NCBI RefSeq assembly: GCF_945859685.1
Contig: NC_079148.1
Span: forward strand, 117,958,156 to 118,022,155
Direction: 5' to 3'
Length of the DNA: 64,000 nucleotides
Source of the DNA: Eupeodes corollae
Lineage: Eukaryota > Arthropoda > Insecta > Diptera > Syrphidae
Shown: positions 57,291 through 64,000 of the stretch, one piece after another
Position numbering within the stretch: position 1 is the stretch's first letter
How the letters are laid out: the number at the start of each line of letters is the position of its first letter
Program-made: the position numbers and the translations under genes
The notes under the pieces: model-generated
Databases searched by the model: none
What the model was told of the DNA's origin: nothing
Seen by the model: only the letters and a program-made list of their open reading frames with translations

Positions 57291-57439
57291 ACTTAAAATT
57301 TTGTTCCATGTTTCAAGTAATCTTTCTTTAAAGAAATTTCGAGTTTTGCTGTAAAGATTGTTGAAAAAACGAACAATTACATTGAAACTGTGAACATTTT
57401 TATTTAATATTTCAAAGAAGAGTTGAATCTTTAAAGTCT

Positions 57440-59830
57440 TTTAAAATCATCACCTCGTGTCGGGCCACCGCCGTTCAAACCTTTATTCGAAACTTTACAG
57501 AACTTAAGAAGTAAATTTTTAAACTTCAAGTAATATCTCGTTCAAAATTACCTAAGAAATTCGAAATGATTGAAAACACGAATGTTAAAAACTCGTTAAG
57601 AGTTTTACGGTCACAAGAAAATTAAATACATTTGAAAAAATTCAGAAGTCGTTCAGGCTTTCATCGAAAATCGTCGTTACTTTAAAATCATCACCGCGTC
57701 TAGCCACCGCCGCAGCCGTTCAAACCTATATTTAAAACTTCGTAATATTTGGTAATACGGTTTTAAAAACTCGTTAAGAGTTTTACGGTCACAAGAAAAT
57801 TAAATACATTTGAAAAAAAAAAAACAGAAGTCGTTCAGGCCTTTTTTCGAAAATCGTTGTTACCTTAAAATCATCACCGCGTCTAGCCACCGCCGTAGCC
57901 GTTCAAACCTATATTTAAAACTTCGTAATATTTGGTAATATGGTTTTTAAAAATCGTTAAGAGCTTCACGGTCACAAGAAAATTCAATAAATTTGCAAAA
58001 AACCAAGAAGTCGTTCAGACTTTTATCTAAAATCGTTGTAACCTTAAAATCAACACCGCGTCGTACCACCACACCGCGCCGCCGCCGCCGTTCAAACATT
58101 TATTAAAAACTTCGTAATATTTGGAAATACGGTTTTTAAAAACTCGTTAAGAGTTTCACGGTCACAAGAAAATCCAATAAATTTGCAAAAAACCAAGAAG
58201 TCGTTCAGACTTTTATCTAAAATCGTTGTAACCTTAAAATCAACACCGCGCCGTACCACCACACCGCGCCGCCGCCGCCGTTCAAACATTTATTAAAAAC
58301 TTCGTAATATTTGGAAATACGGTTTTTAAAAACTCGTTAAGAGTTTCACGGTCACAAGAAAATTAAATACATTTGAAAAAAAAACAGAAGTCGTTCAGGC
58401 CTTTTTTCGAAAATCGTTGTTACCTTAAAATCATCACCGCGTCTAGCCACCGCCGTAGCCGTTCAAACCTATATTTAAAACTTCGTAATATTTGGTAATA
58501 CGGTTTTAAAAACTCGATAAGAGTTTCACGGTTACAAGAAAATTAAATAATTCAAAACTGTACCGAACTTAAGAAGTAAATTACTACACTTAAAGTGATA
58601 TCTCGTTTAAAATAACCTACAAAATTCGAAATAATTATACGGTTTCCAAAAACTCGTTAAGAGTTTCACGGTCACAAGAGTTTCACTGTTTAAACCTTCG
58701 TTAAAAACTTCATAGTAATTGGTAATACGGTTTTTAAAAACTCGTTAAGAGTTTCGCGGTCACAAGAAAATTCAATAAATTTGCAACAAACCAGAAGTCG
58801 TTCAGGCTTTTCTCGTTAAGAGTTTCACGGACACAAGAAAATTAAATACATTTGAAAAAAAAAACAGAAGTCGTTCAGACTTTTATCTAAAATCGTCGTT
58901 ACCTTTAAATAATGACCGTTACAAGAAAATTAAATAATTCAAAACTGTACCGAACTTAAGAAGTAAATTACTACACTTAAAGTGATATCTCGTTTACAAT
59001 AACCTACAAAATTCGAAATAATTATACGGTTTCCAAAAACTCGTTAAGAGTTTCACGGTCACAAGAGTTTCACTGTTCAAACCTTCGTTAAAAACTTCAT
59101 AGTAATTGGTAATACGGTTTTTAAAAACTCGTTAAGAGTTTCGCGGTCACAAGAAAATTCAATAAATTTGCAACAAACCAGAAGTCGTTCAGGCTTTTCT
59201 CGTTAAGAGTTTCACGGACACAAGAAAATTAAATACATTTGAAAAAAAATAACAGAAGTCGTTCAGACTTTTATCTAATCGTCGTTACCTTTAAATAATG
59301 ACCGCGTCGAGCCACCGCCGAAGCCGTTCAAACCTATATCTAAAACTTCGTAATATTTGGTAATATGGTTTTTAAAAATCGTTAAGAGCTTCACGGTCAC
59401 AAGAAAATTCAATAAATTTGCAAAAAACCAGAAGTCGTTCAGGCATTTATCTAAAATCGTCGTTACCTTTAAATAATGACCGCGTCGAGCCACCGCAGCG
59501 CGCCGCGCCGCCACCGTTGAAACCTATATATAACACTTCGTAATAGTTGTTTAACGGTTTTTAAAAACTCGTTAAGAGTTTCACGGACACAAGAAAATTA
59601 AACTTCAGACTTTTATCTAAAATCGTTGTAACCTTAAAATCAACACCGCGCCGTACCACCGCACCGCGCCGCCACCGCCGCCGCCGTTCAAACATTTATT
59701 AAAAACTTCGTAATATTTGGAAACACGGTTTTTAAAAACTCGTTAAGAGTTTCACGGTCACAAGAAAATCCAATAAATTTGCAAAAAACCAAGAAGTCGT
59801 TCAGACTTTTATCTAAAATCGTTGTAACCT
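57440..59830. repeat. Satellite block 3 (expanded)
   Basis: Longer than the others by about 0.8-0.95 kb. It holds a recent tandem duplication of about 387 bp: 58531-58917 and 58918-59304 are nearly identical. Adjacent monomers at about 57990-58320 are also near copies (period about 190 bp), with cores ending CCGCGCCGCCGCCGCCGTTC. Confidence 0.85.
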
Positions 59831-60804
59831 TAATACGAAAATATGTACAACTCGTTCAGAGTTTCTTTTACGCGAAATCATAGAATAGCCAATCAAATTT
59901 TCTTGACTATACGAAGATTGTCAAGAAGTTGTAAAAAAGTCGTTCAGACTTTTATGCAAACGTCTTAAATATAAATTATTCATATAAAAGCATACATTTC
60001 AGCCAAAACAGCTTAATTTAGAGTTGGGGGTTAGTTGAAGAAATATGTAGACTCAAGTTTGAAACCGTAAAGATGGTTTGGGCATTTCGTCGCAGCGCTT
60101 TCTTGGAAAGAGTAAAAGTAAGCAAGCCACTTTTCTGATGACATAAAGCCTATACCCAAGTGCTTACAGACTTGACGAAATTTGGCTGAAAATACTTACG
60201 TTGATACCGTCCTTGCCGGCCCTTAAGTCGTGATCAGCGTGTGCACCTCCAAATATGAATTCAGACGAAAGTCTTCATTTAATTTTAACTAACTTTCTGA
60301 TTCGATGGCAGATTGGATGAAATATTTTTCTTGCTGTTTTTTTAAATTTCGGGCAAATCAGTAGTTTTATAGAAAATAGTTGGTACGGCAATAATACGGG
60401 TTTGCAAAGCGTATGTTTAAAGCGCGTTTAAATATTTGATTATAACGGTTTTCAATGCTTTATTAATTTCATGCAAAATTTGTTCACAGTTTTAAAGTTG
60501 CACATAGAAATCATTAGCAGTCGTTCAGACTTTGACGAAAAATAGAAGAAAAGTTTCCGAACCAATTCAAATAGCTAGGAATTAGGGTGCGTTCTGGTTA
60601 AATCTTGCTGCAAAGTTCAAAGGAAAAGAGAAGGTCATACGAGTACTTCAAAGTTTTTATTGCGATATTAAAAAAGTTTTTAGAAGGTGTGTATGTTCTT
60701 TTATATTTGCTTCTTAATATTTATAATATTCAAAAATGTCACAGGAAAAACTATACTTAATCAAAGTCATTCATAATCATTGTTTAACTACTTACTTACT
60801 TAAA
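59831..60804. repeat. Higher-order linker, copy 3
   Basis: Same order as the other linkers. ATACGAAAATATGTACAACT at about 59833 matches copy 1 (52270). GTAAAGATGGTTTGGGCATT is at 60066. Confidence 0.75.
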
Positions 60805-60811
60805 GTGGAGC

Positions 60812-61560
60812 TACAATCCTGTGTGACCTAGAGCCTCACTTAACAAGTTTCTCCATCTACTCATAGCTCGGTCCCTAGCAAGATGTCTTCAGTTGTGCAC
60901 TCCAAGTTGGGTGAGGTTACTTTCCATTTGTGTACGCCACTCGATTCACGGGGTCAATGCGAAGACTTTCCGGGCTCTACGTGACCCAGCTTTCTCAGCC
61001 CTTGGACTTTTTCTCTTCTAGCTAAGTCTACGTTGCTGTACAGCCCGTACTCCTCAACTCACCCTAACGCGTATAACTTTTGTCTTGAAACGACCCCAGG
61101 TGCTCTTATCCGCTTTTATCATAGTCCAAGCTTCAGCACTGTGCAGAACGACGGGGATGATGAGGATCTTGTTTTTTTCTGTGTTTATAGCGGAGCCTAG
61201 GTAGACAAAGTCCTTAACTAACTCAGATTAACATCTGTCGATGGTGCCGTTTTGACGAAGACGACGGTGTTATAGGTCATTTCTTGATAACAGCATTTGC
61301 TTTGCTTGTTCTCTGCCTCAATATTCAAAATAAGCCCCATTGGCAACACGATGAGTTGTTCCGATTATGTCAATGTCATCAGCATATTCTAGTAATTGCA
61401 CATACTTTTAGGAGCTCTGCACTATTCTTTCTAGTACGATGTTAAGGAAATCGCATGATAGCGCATCGCCTCTTCACAAGCATTTTTTGACATCGAAAAG
61501 TTCTGTTAAGTTGTTTCCAAACTTTATGGAGCAGCGCGAATTTATTATTTCTAAACGGTT
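60812..61560 (-). pseudogene. Non-LTR reverse transcriptase 3' part, unit 4
   Basis: Fourth copy. A deletion near 61063 removes the CTCTATGCATACGGGACC word present in units 2 and 3. The YADD box is retained near 61385. Confidence 0.72.
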
Positions 61561-61689
61561 TACTTAAAATTTTGTTCCATGTTTCAAATAATCTTTCTTC
61601 AAAGTAAAAGTTTCGAGTTTTGCCGTAAAGATTGTTGAAAAAACGAACAATTACATTGAAACTGTGAACATTTTTGTTTAATATTTCAA

Positions 61690-63725
61690 AGAAGAGTTAA
61701 AATCATCCCCTCGTGTCGGGCCACCGCCGTTCAAACCTTTATTCGAAACTTTACAGAACTTAAGAAGTAAATTTTTAAACTTCAAGTAATATCTCGTTCA
61801 AAATTACCTAAGAAATTCGAAATGATTGAAAACACGAATGTTAAAAACTCGTTAAGAGTTTTACGGTCACAAGAAAATTAAATACATTTGAAAAAATTCA
61901 GAAGTCGTTCAGGCTTTCATCGAAAATCGTCGTTACCTTAAAATCATCACCGCGTCTAGCCACCGCCGTAGCCGTTCAAACCTATATTTAAAACTTCGTA
62001 ATATTTGGTAATACGGTTTTAAAAACTCGATAAGAGTTTCACTGTTACAAGAAAATTAAATAATTTAAAACTGTACCGAACTTAAGAAGTAAATTACTAC
62101 ACTTAAAGTGATATCTCGTTTAAAATAACCTACAAAATTCGAAATAATTATACGGTTTCCAAAAACTCGTTAAGAGTTTCACGGTCACAAGAGTTTCACT
62201 GTTCAAACCTTCGTTAAAAACTTCATAGTAATTGGTAATACGGTTTTTAAAAACTCGTTAAGAGTTTCGCGGTCACAAGAAAATTCAATAAATTTGCAAC
62301 ACACCAGAAGTCGTTCAGGCTTTTCTCGTTAAGAGTTTCACGGACACAAGAAAATTAAATACATTTGAAAAAAAAAACTGAAGTCGTTCAGGCTTTTATC
62401 TAAAATCGTCGTTACCTTAAAATCATCACCGCGTCTAGCCACCGCCGCAGCCGTTCAAACCTATATTTAAAACATCGAAATATTTGGAAATACGGTTTTA
62501 AAAAGTCGTTAAGAGTTTTACGGTCACAAGAAAATTAAATACATTAAAAAAAAAAAAACAGAAGTCGTTCAGGCTTTCATCGAAAATCGTCGTTACCTTA
62601 AAATCATCACCGCGTCTAGCCACCGCCGCAGCCGTTCAATCCTATATTTAAAACTTCGTAATATTTGGTAATACGGTTTTAAAAACTCGATAAGAGTTTC
62701 ACGGTCACAAGAAAATTAAATAATTCAAAACTGTACCGAACTTAAGAAGTAAATTACTAAACTTCAAGTGATATCTCGTTTAAAATAACATACAAAATTC
62801 GAAATAATTGGTGATACGGTTTCCAAAAACTCGTTAAGAGTTTTACGGTCACAAGAGTTTCACTGTTCAAACCTTCGTTAAAAACTTCATAGTAATTGGT
62901 AATACGGTTTTTAAAAACTCGTTAAGAGTTTCACGGTCACAAGAAAATTTAATAAATTTGAAAAAAAAAAACAGAAGTCGTTCAGACTTTTATCTAAAAT
63001 CGTTGTAACCTTAAAAGCAACACCGCACCGTGCCACCGCTACGCGCTGGGTCGCGCCGCCACCGTTCGAACATTTATTAAAAACTTCGTAATATTTGGAA
63101 ACACGGTTTTTAAAAACTCGTTAAGAATTTCACGGTCACAAGAAAATTCAATAAAATTGCAAAAAACCAAGAAGTCGTTCAGGCTTTTATCTAAAATCGT
63201 CGTTACCTTAAAATAATGACCGCGTCGAGCCACCGCCGCAGCCGTTCAAACCTATATCTAAAACTTCGTAATATTTGGTAACACGGTTTTTAAAAATCGT
63301 TAAGAGTTTCACGGTCACAAGAAAATTAAATAATTCAAAACTTTACCGAACTTAAGAAGTAAATTACTACACGTCAAGTGATATCTCGTTCAAAATTACT
63401 TACAGAATACGAAATGTTTGGTGATACGGTTTTCAAAAACTCGTTAAGAGTTTCACGGTCACAAGAAAATTCAAAAATTTGCAAAAAACCAGAAGTCGTT
63501 CAGGCTTTTATCTAAAATCGTCGTTACCTTAAAATAATGACCGCGTCGAGCCACCGCACCGCGCAGCGCCGCCGCCGTTGAAACCTATATCTAAAACTTC
63601 GTAATAGTTCTTAATACGGTTTTTAAAAACTCGTTAAGAGTTTCACGGACACAAGAAAATTAAACTTCAGACTTTTATCTAAAATCGTTGTAACCTTAAA
63701 ATCAACACCGCGCCGCGCCGTACCA
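61690..63725. repeat. Satellite block 4
   Basis: Same monomers, including a copy at 62040-62340 of the segment duplicated in block 3. Near 63040-63060 one core reads GCTACGCGCTGGGTCGCGCC, a variant not seen elsewhere. Confidence 0.85.
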
Positions 63726-64000
63726 CCGCCGGTTTTGTAAAATTTGTTCACAGTTTCAAAGTTGCACATAGAAATAATTAGCAGTCGTTCAGACTTTCGA
63801 AGAATTAGGGTGCGTTCTGGTTAAATCTTACTGCCAAGTTCAAAAGGAAAAGCACGTTCAAAAATTTGATTATACCGGTTTCCAATGCTCTATTAATTTC
63901 ATGTAAAATTTGTTCACAGTTTCAAAGTTGCACATAGAAATCATTAGCAGTCGTTCAGACTTTGACAAAGGATAGTAGAGCATTCTTCTTACTAAGCCTT
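63726..64000. repeat. Rearranged linker pieces at the window edge
   Basis: Two partial linker copies in tandem (about 63735-63850 and 63858-64000), both with CACAGTTTCAAAGTTGCACA. The array evidently continues beyond the window. Confidence 0.65.

Noticed and set aside
49935..64000. CRISPR-like or tRNA-array interpretation of the regular repeats
   Set aside because: Spacing, eukaryotic context and monomer length variation fit satellite DNA; no cloverleaf or conserved-repeat/unique-spacer pattern is seen.

Overview
The window is nuclear DNA from an insect, most likely a fly (Diptera). It is strongly AT-rich, its genes have short exons separated by GT-AG introns, and it carries mariner, hAT, non-LTR and foldback-type transposable elements plus satellite DNA. 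The order Diptera is an inference from the overall look of introns and transposon families, not a species call.

Region 1 (1-29,000): fifteen consecutive plus-strand exons (6084-28531) encode the C-terminal 1132 residues of an axonemal dynein heavy chain, from AAA5 through AAA6 to the C-terminal domain and the stop codon. All junctions are GT-AG and keep the reading frame. It resembles the single-headed inner-arm class (vertebrate DNAH3/7/12 type). The N-terminal two thirds to three quarters must lie upstream of base 1. Introns hold transposons: tandem-repeat-bearing 'family A' elements (1-3826, 11091-12920), a foldback element with a FLYWCH-like zinc-finger remnant (1395-2758), an inverted-motif repeat (15100-15950), a possible gag remnant, a decayed mariner (22065-23019), and a second mariner (25056-26740) that itself carries a foldback element.

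Region 2 (29,000-49,900): mostly intergenic. It contains two non-LTR reverse transcriptase pseudogenes (30056-31800 plus; 32020-32352 minus) and a small minus-strand gene (33910-34856) for a predicted 90-residue single-pass membrane protein with signal peptide. It also has several family A copies, a ZMYM1-like hAT transposase pseudogene split by one of them, a mariner scrap, a 216-bp TTAA-flanked MITE, and a promoter-like segment at 47470-47908 with an NRF-1-type palindrome and an ATG directly followed by a splice donor.

Region 3 (49,900-64,000): a higher-order satellite array. Each unit (about 3.25, 3.3 and 4.3 kb) has three parts: a broken non-LTR reverse transcriptase 3' portion, a block of roughly 180-bp monomers with a GC-rich (CCG)n core in AT-rich DNA, and a conserved linker of about 0.9 kb. 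The array continues past the right edge.

No tRNA, rRNA or CRISPR was seen. The gene models are translations read by eye, with no database search.
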